Below, one piece after another: positions 34,683-43,521 of a stretch of DNA of 64,000 bases (positions within the stretch are counted from its first letter, which is position 1; the number at the start of each line of letters is the position of its first letter). Position numbers and translations under genes: made by a program. Below the pieces are notes generated by a model, which ran no database searches, was not told the origin of the DNA, and saw only the letters and a list, made by a program, of their open reading frames with translations. The stretch covers positions 7,400,501-7,464,500 of the forward strand of contig NZ_CP030055.1 of NCBI RefSeq assembly GCF_015291645.1, given 5' to 3'. Source of the DNA: Bradyrhizobium sp. CCBAU 53340 (lineage in GTDB: Bacteria; Pseudomonadota; Alphaproteobacteria; Rhizobiales; Xanthobacteraceae).

Positions 34683-36340
34683 ACCGCTTCGCCGAACTCC
34701 TGGACCGCCTCGCCTACGAGCCCGGCCGCAACAACAAGCTGCGGCTCATCACCGGCTACTTTCGCGAAGTCGGCGATCCCGACCGCGGCTACGCGCTGGC
34801 CGCGCTCACCGGCGCGCTCAGCTTCAAGCACGCCAAGCCCGCGCTGATCCGCGACCTCATCGCTTCGCGCGCGGATGAGGTGCTGTTCGGGCTGAGTTAC
34901 GACTATGTCGGCGATCTCTCCGAGACGGTTGCGCTGATGTGGCCGAAGACGGCGCTGACCGCCCACAACAACCCGCCTCCCCCGACCCTCACCGAAGTCG
35001 TCACCACGCTCCGCACGCTCGGCAAGACCGAGTTGCCCAAGCAGCTCGAGCGCTGGCTCGATGAGTTAGATGAGACCGGCCGCTGGGCGCTGCTAAAACT
35101 CGTCACCGGCGCGCTCCGCATCGGCATCTCCGCGCGGCTGGCGAAAACCGCGGCCGCCGCGCTCGGCGACAAGGATCCGCATGAGATCGAGCTGATCTGG
35201 CCGGGCCTCAGCCCGCCTTACCTCGACCTGTTCGCCTGGCTCGAAGGCCGCGCCGAGAAGCCTGTCAATCGCGATCCCGCGCCGTTCCGGCCCGTGATGC
35301 TGGCGCATGCGATCGAGGACAGTGATTTCGCGAGCCTCGATCCCGCCGACTACATCGCGGAATGGAAATGGGACGGCATCCGCGTGCAGGCGGTGGCGGG
35401 CCGCGACGAGCGCGGGCAGATCGCCGCGCGGCTTTATTCGCGCACCGGCGAGGACATCACCGGCAGCTTTCCGGATCTGGTGCCGTCGCTGCGCCTGCCC
35501 GGCGCCATCGACGGCGAGCTGTTGATCCTGCGCGAAGGGCGCGTGCAGAGCTTCAACGTCCTGCAGCAGCGGCTCAACCGCAAGGTCGTCTCGCCGAAGC
35601 TGATCAAGGAATTTCCGATCCATTTGCGCGCCTATGATCTGCTCGGCGACGACGAGAACGATCTGCGCGAGCTACCATTCGCGGAGCGGCGCGAGCATCT
35701 CGAGAGGTTCATCGCAAAGCTCGGCGATCCCCGCATCGATCTGTCGCCCACCGTTCCCTTCGCAAGCTGGGACGCACTCACCGCTGCGCGCGCCGATCCC
35801 GCGAGCGCTGGCGCCGGCGAGGATGCCGACGCCGTCGAGGGCGTTATGCTGAAGCGGCGCGAAGCGCCTTATCTCCCCGGACGGCCGAAGGGCCAATGGT
35901 GGAAGTGGAAGCGCGATCCGCACATCATCGACGCCGTGCTGATGTATGCGCAGCGCGGCCACGGCAAGCGCTCGTCCTATTATTCCGACTATACCTTCGG
36001 GGTCTGGACCGAGACCGAGAATGGCGACGAGCTGGTGCCCGTCGGAAAAGCCTATTTCGGCTTCACCGACGAGGAACTGTTGCAGATCGACCGCTTCGTC
36101 CGCCGCAACACCACGGAAAAGTTCGGCCCCGTCCGCCATGTCGTGCACGAGGGCGACAAAGGGCTGGTGCTGGAGGTCGCGTTCGAAGGGTTGCAGCGCT
36201 CGCCGCGACACAAATCCGGCGTCGCCATGCGCTTCCCCCGCATCAGCCGCCTGCGCTGGGACAAGCCGCCGCGGGAGGCCGATCGGCTGGAAACGCTGGA
36301 AAAAATGCTGAAAGCGGAGGCCGTGGAGCTTGAGGCGTGA
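34679..36340 (+). CDS. ATP-dependent DNA ligase
   Basis: This 553-residue ligase has an N-terminal DNA-binding domain (about 1-200), a nucleotidyltransferase domain whose adenylated lysine is in EWKWDGIRV (KxDG motif, about residue 229), and an OB-fold domain. Motifs III-V are seen as DGELL, EGVMLKRREAPY and WWKWKRDP. It seals nicks with ATP and is distinct from the essential NAD ligase. The ATG at 34679 overlaps the exonuclease stop by 4 nt. The helicase and PdeM partners are encoded about 3 kb upstream on the other strand. Confidence 0.95.
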   Translation: MNRFAELLDRLAYEPGRNNKLRLITGYFREVGDPDRGYALAALTGALSFKHAKPALIRDLIASRADEVLFGLSYDYVGDLSETVALMWPKTALTAHNNPPPPTLTEVVTTLRTLGKTELPKQLERWLDELDETGRWALLKLVTGALRIGISARLAKTAAAALGDKDPHEIELIWPGLSPPYLDLFAWLEGRAEKPVNRDPAPFRPVMLAHAIEDSDFASLDPADYIAEWKWDGIRVQAVAGRDERGQIAARLYSRTGEDITGSFPDLVPSLRLPGAIDGELLILREGRVQSFNVLQQRLNRKVVSPKLIKEFPIHLRAYDLLGDDENDLRELPFAERREHLERFIAKLGDPRIDLSPTVPFASWDALTAARADPASAGAGEDADAVEGVMLKRREAPYLPGRPKGQWWKWKRDPHIIDAVLMYAQRGHGKRSSYYSDYTFGVWTETENGDELVPVGKAYFGFTDEELLQIDRFVRRNTTEKFGPVRHVVHEGDKGLVLEVAFEGLQRSPRHKSGVAMRFPRISRLRWDKPPREADRLETLEKMLKAEAVELEA

Positions 36341-36355
36341 GGCATGGCACATGCG

Positions 36356-36498
36356 CTCCCTCTCCCGCTTGCGGGAGAGGGTTGGGGAGAGGGTGTCTCC
36401 GCACTGGGACACTCCCCCAGAGGCGAGAACCCTCACCCGCGCACGGGACGATGCTTCGCATCGCCCGGGGCGCGACCTCTCCCGCAAGCGGGAGAGGT
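36356..36498. repeat. Interspersed repeat, CTCTCCCGCTTGCGGGAGAGG family
   Basis: Both ends carry the hairpin CTCTCCCGCTTGCGGGAGAGG or its inverse, and the middle contains CCCTCACCCG. It fills the gap after the ligase gene. A short relative forms the hairpin at 50879-50913. Confidence 0.8.
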
Positions 36499-36626
36499 TA
36501 GCGAGCCCGCGGCGTCCGCCTATCCGAATTAAAACGCGGTAAGCTGATTGACGGTCGGGTCGGGGTTCCCCATGTCCCCCGCCGTGACCTATAATCGGGG
36601 CGAATCCCCGCGAGGAGTTTTCTGCG

Positions 36627-36929
36627 ATGGCCCACGACGTCAGAGATTTGCCGGCCGGCCAAAGCGATGGCCTGCACCGTTTTCTCGGCGGCTCGCCGCT
36701 GGCGGTCGCGTTTCGCCTGGTGCTGCTCTCGATCCTGGTCGGCGTCGTGCTGGCCGCGATCGGCTTCGACCCCTGGAACATCCTCATCAGCATTCGCCTG
36801 CTGTTCCGGCGTATCTGGGATCTCGGCTTCGACGCCGTGAACTGGCTGTGGCGCTACTTCCTGCTCGGCGCCGTCATCGTGATTCCGATCTGGCTGCTGT
36901 CGCGCATCTTCGGCTCGCCGCGCCGTTAA
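36627..36929 (+). CDS. Small membrane protein (DUF6460-like)
   Basis: This 100-residue protein has two clear membrane helices (about residues 27-46 and 75-92) around a conserved-looking FDPWNILISIRLLFRRIWDLGFDAVNWLWRYF segment. It resembles a small rhizobial family I recall as DUF6460, a recollection not checked here. GAGGAG lies 11 nt before the ATG. Its function is unknown. It precedes the MBL-fold gene by 31 bp. Confidence 0.75.
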   Translation: MAHDVRDLPAGQSDGLHRFLGGSPLAVAFRLVLLSILVGVVLAAIGFDPWNILISIRLLFRRIWDLGFDAVNWLWRYFLLGAVIVIPIWLLSRIFGSPRR

Positions 36930-36960
36930 ATCCGGGACTGACACAGGGAGCCCGCAGCCG

Positions 36961-37695
36961 ATGCAACTGCGCTTTGTCGGCTGCGGCGATGCCTTCGGCT
37001 CCGGTGGCAGGCTCAACACCTGCTTCCATGTCTCCGGACGCGAGGCCAACTTCCTGATCGATTGCGGCGCGTCGGCTCTGCCGGCGCTGAAGCGGCTCGA
37101 GATCAATCGGAACGACATCGACCTCATCCTCATCACGCATTTCCACGGCGACCATTTTGCCGGCCTGCCGTTTGTCCTGCTCGAGGCGCAATTCTCGCGG
37201 CGGACAAAGCCGCTGACCATCGCGGGGCCTGAAGGCATCGAGATGCGATTGAAGCAAGTGATGGAAGCGCTGTTCGAGCATTCCTCGAAGACGAAGCAGC
37301 GCTTCGAGCTCAACATTGTCGAGCTCGCCCCCGGACGAAGCCAAGGCTTCGGCGCAGTGAATGTGACGCCCTACCCTGTCGTGCATGGCGAATCCGGCGG
37401 CCCCTTCCTCGCCTATCGTGTCGAGACCGAGGGCCGCACGCTGGCCTACAGCGCCGACACCGAATGGACGGATGCGCTCATTCCACTGGCGCATGGCGCG
37501 GACCTTTTCATCGCGGAAGCCTATATGTACGAGAAGGTGGTCAAGAACCACCTCAGCCTGAAGACCTTGGAACAGCATCTTCCCGCCATCGGCGCCAAAC
37601 GCCTCGTGCTCACCCATATGAGCGACGACGTGCTGTCGCGTCTCGACGCCATCGAACATCTCGCCGCTGAGGACGGCATGGTGCTGGTGTTCTGA
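36961..37695 (+). CDS. MBL-fold metallo-hydrolase (RNase Z-like)
   Basis: This 244-residue protein has an intact zinc motif ITHFHGDHFAGLP (about residues 57-69) and the later ligands YPVVHGESGG, SADTEW and LVLTHMSDDV. The overall form is that of short RNase Z/arylsulfatase-like hydrolases; the substrate is not known. The start is ATG 36961. The MATE gene begins 1 bp after the stop, so the two are likely cotranscribed. Confidence 0.92.
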   Translation: MQLRFVGCGDAFGSGGRLNTCFHVSGREANFLIDCGASALPALKRLEINRNDIDLILITHFHGDHFAGLPFVLLEAQFSRRTKPLTIAGPEGIEMRLKQVMEALFEHSSKTKQRFELNIVELAPGRSQGFGAVNVTPYPVVHGESGGPFLAYRVETEGRTLAYSADTEWTDALIPLAHGADLFIAEAYMYEKVVKNHLSLKTLEQHLPAIGAKRLVLTHMSDDVLSRLDAIEHLAAEDGMVLVF

Positions 37696-37696
37696 C

Positions 37697-39022
37697 ATGC
37701 ACGCGCCCATCCATCCCAGGGTCGGCTCTCGCCAGGTCTTCGCCATCGCGGGTCCCGCGATGGTCGCGAACCTCACGACGCCGCTGATCGGCGTGGTCTC
37801 GACCACCGCGATCGGCCGGCTCGACGATGCCGCCCTGCTCGGCGGCGTCGCCATGGCCTCGGTGATCTTCGACTGCCTGTTCTGGCTGTTCGGCTTCCTG
37901 CGCATGAGCACGCTCGCCTTCACCGCGCAGGCGCTTGGCGCCGGCGAGACACGCGAAGAGACCGTGATCCTGGTGCGCGGCTTCATCGTCGCCGGCCTGA
38001 TCGGCGGCGCATTGATCGTGCTGCAACTGCCGCTGGCCGGCGTCCTGTTCGATTTGATGGGTGGCAGCGAAGGCGTGACGCGCGCCGCCAAGACCTATTT
38101 CATGATCCGGATCTGGTCGTCACCCTTCGCGTTCGCCAACTACGTTATTCTCGGCTGGCTGGTCGGACTGGCGCGCGCCAATCCGGCGCTCGCGCTCCAG
38201 GTCGTCATCAACCTCATCAACATGGCGGCGACGATTTTGCTGGTGCTGGTCTACGACACCGGCATTGCGGGTGCTGCGATCGCCGCGCTGCTGTCGGAGG
38301 GCATCGGCTTCGTGCTCGGCGTCATCGTCTGCCGGCGCTATGCCCATGGCGGCTTTGCGGTGCCCCGCGCGATGCTGTTCGACCGCGCCAAGCTGATGCG
38401 GCTCCTGGCTGTCAATTCCGACATCATGATCCGCACCGCGGCGCTGATCACCGTGTTCCTGTTCTTCACCGCCAAGGGCGCGCGCGCCGGCGATGTGACG
38501 CTGGCGGCGAACTCCGTGCTCAACAACTTCCTGCTGGTCAGCGCCTTCTTCCTCGACGGCCTCGCCAACGCCGCCCAGCAGCTCTGCGGCCGCACCTTTG
38601 GCGCGCGCGACGCCAGGGGATTTGCGGATTCGACCCGGCTGGTGCTGCTCTGGGGTCTCGGCTTCGCGCTTGTTGTCGCGGTGGTGTTCGCGCTGTTCGG
38701 GCCTGGTATCATCAACTTCATGACGACGAGCGAGGACGTCCGCCGCGCCGCGCGCGAGTTCCTTCCGTTCATCGTGCTGGCGCCGATCCCCGGCGTGTTC
38801 GCCTTCGGCTTCGACGGCATCTTTGTCGGCGCCACCTGGGCGCGCGAGATGCGCAATCTGATGCTGGCCTCGCTGGCGATCTTCTTAAGCGTGTGGTGGA
38901 CGTTGCAATCGTTCGGCAATGCCGGACTGTGGTGTGCGCTGCTCGCGTTCTATGTCGCGCGCGGGGGATTGCAGGGCGCGCGGTATCCGGCGCTATACCG
39001 GGCAACGTTTTCGAAGCCGTAG
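37697..39022 (+). CDS. MATE family efflux transporter
   Basis: This 441-residue inner-membrane protein has twelve predicted helices in two homologous halves, of the DinF-like MATE type (RQVFAIAGPAMVANLTTPLIGVVSTTAIGRL at the N-terminus). These proteins export drugs or metabolites in exchange for protons or sodium; the substrate here is unknown. ATG 37697 follows the upstream stop directly. An interspersed repeat follows. Confidence 0.95.
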   Translation: MHAPIHPRVGSRQVFAIAGPAMVANLTTPLIGVVSTTAIGRLDDAALLGGVAMASVIFDCLFWLFGFLRMSTLAFTAQALGAGETREETVILVRGFIVAGLIGGALIVLQLPLAGVLFDLMGGSEGVTRAAKTYFMIRIWSSPFAFANYVILGWLVGLARANPALALQVVINLINMAATILLVLVYDTGIAGAAIAALLSEGIGFVLGVIVCRRYAHGGFAVPRAMLFDRAKLMRLLAVNSDIMIRTAALITVFLFFTAKGARAGDVTLAANSVLNNFLLVSAFFLDGLANAAQQLCGRTFGARDARGFADSTRLVLLWGLGFALVVAVVFALFGPGIINFMTTSEDVRRAAREFLPFIVLAPIPGVFAFGFDGIFVGATWAREMRNLMLASLAIFLSVWWTLQSFGNAGLWCALLAFYVARGGLQGARYPALYRATFSKP

Positions 39023-39028
39023 CTCTCT

Positions 39029-39134
39029 TGTCCCGGACGCGCGAAGCGCGAGCCGGGACCCAGAATGCAGCCACATGGGCCCCGGCTCTGCAGCGCACCG
39101 CTGAAGAAGCGCTGCGCTGCGTCCGGGGCACGAG
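39029..39134. repeat. Interspersed repeat, TGTCCCGGACGC...GCGTCCGGGGCACGA family, copy 2
   Basis: TGTCCCGGACGC at the left and GCGTCCGGGGCACGA at the right are near-perfect inverted ends. The copy at 24790-24930 is related. Confidence 0.75.
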
Positions 39135-39140
39135 ACCGTC

Positions 39141-40238
39141 TTACATCCCCGGCCAGTCTTCCGCCGTCAGCGTCGCCGCATCCGCGCCGACGATCTCGGA
39201 CAGCGAATCCCGGCCTGTGCGCAGCAGCGTTGAGGTCAGATCGCGCTTGATCTCGTCGACCAGGCCGAGACCCTTGTAGACCAACGATGAGTAAAGCTGG
39301 ATCAGGCTCGCGCCGGCGCGGATTTTTGTCAGCGCGGCGCCGCCGGAGTCGACACCGCCGACGCCGATCAGCGGGAAAGCACCCTCGACGCGGACATAGG
39401 TTTCCGCGACCATGCGCGTCGACAGGCGGAACAGCGGCCGGCCGGACAGGCCGCCCTGCTCCTTCGACCGCATCTCCTCGCGCAGCGTGCTCGGCCGCGC
39501 GATGGTCGTGTTCGACACGATCATGCCGTCAACCTTGCGCGAACGCGCGACCTGCACGACGTCGTCAAGCTGGGCAAGGCTGAGATCGGGCGCGATCTTC
39601 AGCAGCACCGGCGTGTCGCCGGCCTCCTGCCTGACACGCTCGCGCGCGTCGATGACGCGTCCGAGCAGGTCGTCGAGCAGCGCGCCTTCCTGCAAATTGC
39701 GCAGGCCCGGCGTGTTGGGCGAGGAGACGTTGACGGTGAAATAGCTCGCGACCGGCGCAAAGGTCTCGATTAGCGTGACGTAGTCGGCAACGCGATCGGG
39801 CGAATCCTTGTTGGCGCCGACATTGACGCCGATGATGCCGCCATTCTGGGCGCGTGCCGCAAGCCGACGCAGCACGACCTCCGCGCCGTCATTGTTGAAG
39901 CCCATGCGGTTGATGACGGCTTCATCCCGCTCGAGCCGGAACAGCCGCGGCCGCGGATTGCCGGCCTGCGGCCTCGGCGTCACCGAGCCGATCTCCACGA
40001 AGCCGAAGCCGAGCCGCAGCAGCGCATCGGGCACTTCCGCGCTCTTGTCGAAGCCCGCGGCCATGCCGATCGGGTTGGGAAAGTTGAGCCCGAAGGCACG
40101 CACCGCGAGTTTTGGGTCGTCGGTGCGCGGCTTCACCGGCGGCAGGAAGCGCAGGCCCTGGATCGCGAGACGGTGCGCATCTTCCGGATCGAGCCAGCGC
40201 AGCACCGGCAGCGAGAAAGCATCGAAAGCGCGAATCAC
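39141..40238 (-). CDS. pyrD: Dihydroorotate dehydrogenase (quinone), class 2
   Basis: This 365-residue FMN enzyme oxidises dihydroorotate to orotate in pyrimidine synthesis and passes electrons to ubiquinone. It is class 2: an N-terminal membrane-associating extension (about 1-45), then GLNFPNPIGMAAGFDKSAEVPDALL, the catalytic-serine segment TVNVSSPNTPGLRNLQ, and the FMN phosphate site IGVGGVDSGGAALTKIRAGASLIQLY. The start is GTG 40238, overlapping the DUF952 stop by 4 nt (GTGA). Confidence 0.97.
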   Translation of the reverse strand: MIRAFDAFSLPVLRWLDPEDAHRLAIQGLRFLPPVKPRTDDPKLAVRAFGLNFPNPIGMAAGFDKSAEVPDALLRLGFGFVEIGSVTPRPQAGNPRPRLFRLERDEAVINRMGFNNDGAEVVLRRLAARAQNGGIIGVNVGANKDSPDRVADYVTLIETFAPVASYFTVNVSSPNTPGLRNLQEGALLDDLLGRVIDARERVRQEAGDTPVLLKIAPDLSLAQLDDVVQVARSRKVDGMIVSNTTIARPSTLREEMRSKEQGGLSGRPLFRLSTRMVAETYVRVEGAFPLIGVGGVDSGGAALTKIRAGASLIQLYSSLVYKGLGLVDEIKRDLTSTLLRTGRDSLSEIVGADAATLTAEDWPGM

Positions 40239-40579
40239 GGGGCAAGCTCCGGGGTGTCGTGGCCGCCATCGGAGCGCATGTTGAGGTTCGTCACCGCAAG
40301 CACAGCGCCGAGATCGAGCTCGCCATAGAGATGCGGAAACAGCTCCTCATTGCGCGAGCGTTCCCAGCGCAATTCGGCACCAAGCGCATCACCGTCGACC
40401 TCGACCAGAAACAACGCGCGCTGGCCGAAATAGTGCTTGCGCAAGGTCTCCGGAACCTGGGCGGCGGTCGAAAAATGGATGAATCCGTCGCGCGCGTCAT
40501 CCGCGCTGCCCCGGTACACGCCCTGCCGTTCCGCCTCACGCCAGGCCGAGGCCGGACAGATTTTGTAGATCTTGACCAC
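40235..40579 (-). CDS. DUF952 family protein
   Basis: This 114-residue protein opens IYKICPASAWREAERQGVYRGSADDARDGFIHFST and continues with QVPETLRKHYF and FPHLYGELDLGAV, the pattern of DUF952. The family is often found next to pyrD in alphaproteobacteria, and here the stop overlaps the pyrD start by 4 nt. The biochemical function is unknown. The start is ATG 40579. Confidence 0.9.
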   Translation of the reverse strand: MVKIYKICPASAWREAERQGVYRGSADDARDGFIHFSTAAQVPETLRKHYFGQRALFLVEVDGDALGAELRWERSRNEELFPHLYGELDLGAVLAVTNLNMRSDGGHDTPELAP

Positions 40580-40880
40580 AGATTGCCGGAGCCCTGTTTG
40601 CTCTTCGACTCAGCTCTTTGAGTCTCTTGGGGTTTTTCGTGTGTTACGGGTCTCAAAACCCGGGCGCGACCGTAAAGGCCGCCCCCTCCGAACTCAAGAG
40701 ATAGAGCTGCTCCATTCGGCTGAAATCGGAACGAGGCTCCAAATTCCTGTTTTGACGCGATTTCTTGACGCGAACCGGCGGTCCCTTCGCCCGAAAACGC
40801 TGTGGTGCCCCTTGCGCGAAAAACAGAAAACCGGTTGATTTGAGGATAGTTTTCCTGAGTTGCGACGGGCTGGACCTTCC
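40580..40880. other. Divergent intergenic region DUF952-pyrD / S24 regulator
   Basis: About 300 bp without a supported gene. It contains two copies of TTGACGCGA at 40752-40760 and 40765-40773, a 13-bp-period direct repeat, and a weak hairpin (GACTCA/TGAGTC) before a T-rich run near 40620-40635. It should hold the promoters of both flanking units. Confidence 0.5.
40752..40773. promoter_or_regulatory. Tandem TTGACGCGA direct repeat
   Basis: Two identical 9-mers are separated by TTTC in the gap upstream of the S24-type regulator. They could be regulator sites or include a -35 element; the function is not established. Confidence 0.35.
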
Positions 40881-41534
40881 ATGGTCAGACAGGCCAAAGC
40901 GCAGAGGATGCTGACCCACGACCAGATCTGGGCCGCACTGGACCGGCTGGCCGCGCGCGCCGGACTGTCGCCGTCGGGCCTTGCCAAGCGGGCCGGGCTC
41001 GACCCCACCACTTTCAACAAGTCCAAGCGCGTCACCACTGACGGCCGCGAGCGCTGGCCTTCCACTGAGTCGATCGCGAAGGCGCTGGCGGCTGCGGACT
41101 CGTCGATCGAGAGCTTTGCCAGGCTGATCGACGACGACGCGGGCAGCGGCCGTACCGTACCGCTGCTCGGCTTCGCGCAGGCGGGCGCGAGCGGCGCGTT
41201 CGACGAACGGGGCTTTCCGTCCGGCAAGGGCTGGGGCGAGATCGCATTGCCGGCCGCCGAGGACATCAGCGCCTTTGCGCTGGAGATTTCCGGCGGCGCA
41301 CTGATGCCGGCCTATCGCGACGGCGGCGTCATCCTGGTCTCGCCGAACGCGCCGATCCGCAAAGGCGATCGCGTCGTGGTGAAGACGACGGCGGGTGAGG
41401 TGATGATCGCGACGCTGAAGCGCCGCACGGCGAAGGCGATGGAGTTGCAGCCACTCGATGCGACGCAGGAAGAGCGGGCGATGGCGGCGAGTGATGTTGC
41501 GTGGGTGGCGCGGATCGTTTGGGCGAGCCAGTGA
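40881..41534 (+). CDS. HTH/S24-type regulator with apparently inactive peptidase site
   Basis: This regulator of about 217 residues has an N-terminal lambda-repressor-like helix-turn-helix (AARAGLSPSGLAKRAGLDPTTFNKSKR, about 25-50) and a C-terminal S24/LexA-like domain. The usual GDSMxP serine motif reads GGALMP (138-143), so the nucleophile serine is alanine 140; the lysine region is kept (ATLKRR, K180). It may therefore act by ligand or protein binding rather than self-cleavage. ATG 40881 is chosen over a TTG seven codons upstream; ATG 40908 also remains possible. Confidence 0.85.
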   Translation: MVRQAKAQRMLTHDQIWAALDRLAARAGLSPSGLAKRAGLDPTTFNKSKRVTTDGRERWPSTESIAKALAAADSSIESFARLIDDDAGSGRTVPLLGFAQAGASGAFDERGFPSGKGWGEIALPAAEDISAFALEISGGALMPAYRDGGVILVSPNAPIRKGDRVVVKTTAGEVMIATLKRRTAKAMELQPLDATQEERAMAASDVAWVARIVWASQ

Positions 41535-41546
41535 AACTTGCTCCGC

Positions 41547-41648
41547 TGTCATTCCCCGCGAAAGCGGGGAATCCAGTACGCCGCGGCGTATCGGCGTATC
41601 ACAACTGCCTCGGAGTACTGGATCGCCCGGTCAAGCCGGGCGATGACA
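41547..41648. repeat. Interspersed palindromic repeat, TGTCATCGCCCGG family, copy 2 (inverse orientation)
   Basis: It opens TGTCATTCCCCGCGAAAGC and closes CGCCCGGTCAAGCCGGGCGATGACA, the reverse order of the copy at 20978-21080. Internal CCAGTACGCC and GTACTGGAT match that copy. It lies between convergent genes. Confidence 0.85.
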
Positions 41649-41661
41649 GCGAGGGTATCCC

Positions 41662-43305
41662 TCACGCACTCCTGGCCAGCGCGCCGTCGATCATGTTGAC
41701 CGCGTTCTGCAGGCCATACACCGCGACGAAGGAGCCGAAGCGCGGGCCCTTCTCCTGGCCGAGCAGCACCTGGTAGAGCATGTTGAACCAATCGAGCGTG
41801 ACGCCTGGGCGGCCGTCCTTGCCCTTCTTGACCTGGTCCAGGAACGGCTCGCGGCGGCCGATCTCGTAGACCACGTTCTGGATGTCCTCGGCTGATGCAT
41901 CCTGCGGCAGCTGCGACAGCGCATCGCGCAGATCCTGCAACGCCGCGCGCTCGGTATCCGTGGGGACGCGGAACTGCTTCGTCGGCGCGACGAAATCGCG
42001 GTAATAGTTGATGGCGTAGCCGACCATCGCATCGAGCTTCGGATGCGTCTGCGGGCTCACGCCGGGACGATAGCGGCCGATGAAGCCCCACAGCGTTTCG
42101 GCATTCTCCGCATTCGACGACGACACCAGCGTCAGCAGCAGCTGGAACGTGACGGGCATGTCGCCCTGCGGCGGCTTGCCGTTATGGATGTGCCAGACCG
42201 GATTGCCGAGCTGCTGCTTGCCATCCTGCTTGGGGAAGCCGTCGATGAATTGCTGATAGTCGTCGACCTGGCGCGGGATGACGTCGAAGAACAGCCGCTT
42301 CGCCGCCTTGGGCTCGCGATACATGAACAGCGACAGCGATTCCGGCGAGGCGTAGCGCAGCCACTCGTCGATGGTGAGGCCGTTGCCCTTGGACTTCGAG
42401 ATCTTCTGGCCCTTCTCGTCGAGGAAGAGCTCGTAGTTGAAGCCTTCCGGCGGCGTGGCACCGAGCGCCCGAGCAATGGCGCCGGACAGCTTCACGGAAT
42501 CGATCAGATCCTTGCCCGCCATCTCGTAGTCGACGCCGAGCGCGACCCAGCGCATCGCCCAGTCTGCTTTCCACTGGCACTTGACGTTGCCGCCGGTGAC
42601 GGGCGTCTCGACTTCCTGGTTGGTATCAGGATCAACATAAGTCACCGTGCCGGCCGCAACGTCGCGGCGGACCATCGGCACTTGCAGCACGACGCCCGTG
42701 GTCTTGCTGATGGGCAGGAACGGCGAATAGGTGGCGCGACGATCGGGCCCGAGCGTCGGCAGGATGATGTCCATGATCTTGTCGTAGGCGGCGAGCATTT
42801 TCAGCAGCGTCGCATCGAAACGGCCCGACTTGTAGTAGACGGTCGAGCTGGCGAATTCGTAGTCGAAGCCGAAATGATCCAGGAAGGCGCGCAGGCGCGC
42901 GTTGTTGGCATCGCCAAACGACGGGTGCTCGTTCGAGAACGGATCCGGTACCGACGTGAGCGGACGGCCGATATATTGAGCCAGCAGCTCCTTGTTCGGC
43001 ACGTTGTCAGGCACCTTGCGGAAGCCGTCCATGTCGTCGGAGAAGGCCAGGAGGCGCGTCTTGATCTTGTCCTCGGTCAGCACGCGGAAGGCATGGCGCA
43101 CCATCGAGGTGCGCGCGACCTCGCCGAACGTGCCGATATGCGGCAGGCCGGAGGGACCGTAGCCGGTCTCGAACAGCACCTCGTCCTTCGGGCTCTTCTT
43201 CAGCCGCGCGACAATGGCCTTCGCCTGCTCGAACGGCCAGGCGTTGGATTGTTCGGCAAGCGCGCGAAGATCGCTCGGGCTCATGCTGGGATCGATAACG
43301 GACAT
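41662..43305 (-). CDS. lysS: Lysyl-tRNA synthetase, class I
   Basis: This 547-residue class I (archaeal-type) lysyl-tRNA synthetase charges tRNA-Lys. The class I signatures are [13 protein letters not shown] (HIGH) and [10 protein letters not shown] (KMSKS). Class I LysRS is standard in alphaproteobacteria, replacing the class II enzyme of enterics. ATG 43305 is the proper start; the frame stays open for 45 codons upstream, but that stretch reads into an interspersed repeat. It stands alone between repeats. Confidence 0.96.
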   Translation of the reverse strand: MSVIDPSMSPSDLRALAEQSNAWPFEQAKAIVARLKKSPKDEVLFETGYGPSGLPHIGTFGEVARTSMVRHAFRVLTEDKIKTRLLAFSDDMDGFRKVPDNVPNKELLAQYIGRPLTSVPDPFSNEHPSFGDANNARLRAFLDHFGFDYEFASSTVYYKSGRFDATLLKMLAAYDKIMDIILPTLGPDRRATYSPFLPISKTTGVVLQVPMVRRDVAAGTVTYVDPDTNQEVETPVTGGNVKCQWKADWAMRWVALGVDYEMAGKDLIDSVKLSGAIARALGATPPEGFNYELFLDEKGQKISKSKGNGLTIDEWLRYASPESLSLFMYREPKAAKRLFFDVIPRQVDDYQQFIDGFPKQDGKQQLGNPVWHIHNGKPPQGDMPVTFQLLLTLVSSSNAENAETLWGFIGRYRPGVSPQTHPKLDAMVGYAINYYRDFVAPTKQFRVPTDTERAALQDLRDALSQLPQDASAEDIQNVVYEIGRREPFLDQVKKGKDGRPGVTLDWFNMLYQVLLGQEKGPRFGSFVAVYGLQNAVNMIDGALARSA

Positions 43306-43382
43306 CAAGGGGCCTCCGGGCCGCGGAAAATAGCGATTTCCGGGCAGAATGCAATTTTGTGGGGCGGTGTTGCCGCCTCCGC

Positions 43383-43501
43383 CGTCATTGCGAGCGACCT
43401 GTCCGCCGTAGCTCGAAGAGCGAAGGCGGAAGCGAAGCAATCCAGAATCTTTTCGCGGAAACAGTCTGGATTGCTTCGTCGCTGCGCTCCTCGCAATGAC
43501 G
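43383..43501. repeat. Interspersed repeat, CGTCATTGCGAG family, copy 1
   Basis: The ends CGTCATTGCGAG and CTCGCAATGACG are perfect inversions. The internal AGCAATCCAGA and TCTGGATTGCT are also inverted. The copy at 63160-63247 shares both. Confidence 0.88.
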
Positions 43502-43521
43502 ATGAGTAGGCAGCGAAGAAT

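Noticed and set aside
40610..40640. Hairpin plus T-run as a terminator
   Set aside because: No plus-strand gene ends before it; the short stem (GACTCA/TGAGTC) may be chance in a divergent promoter.
43306..43440. 45-codon N-terminal extension of lysyl-tRNA synthetase
   Set aside because: The extension reads into the CGTCATTGCGAG repeat and lacks a ribosome site. The class I enzyme normally begins at the ATG at 43305.
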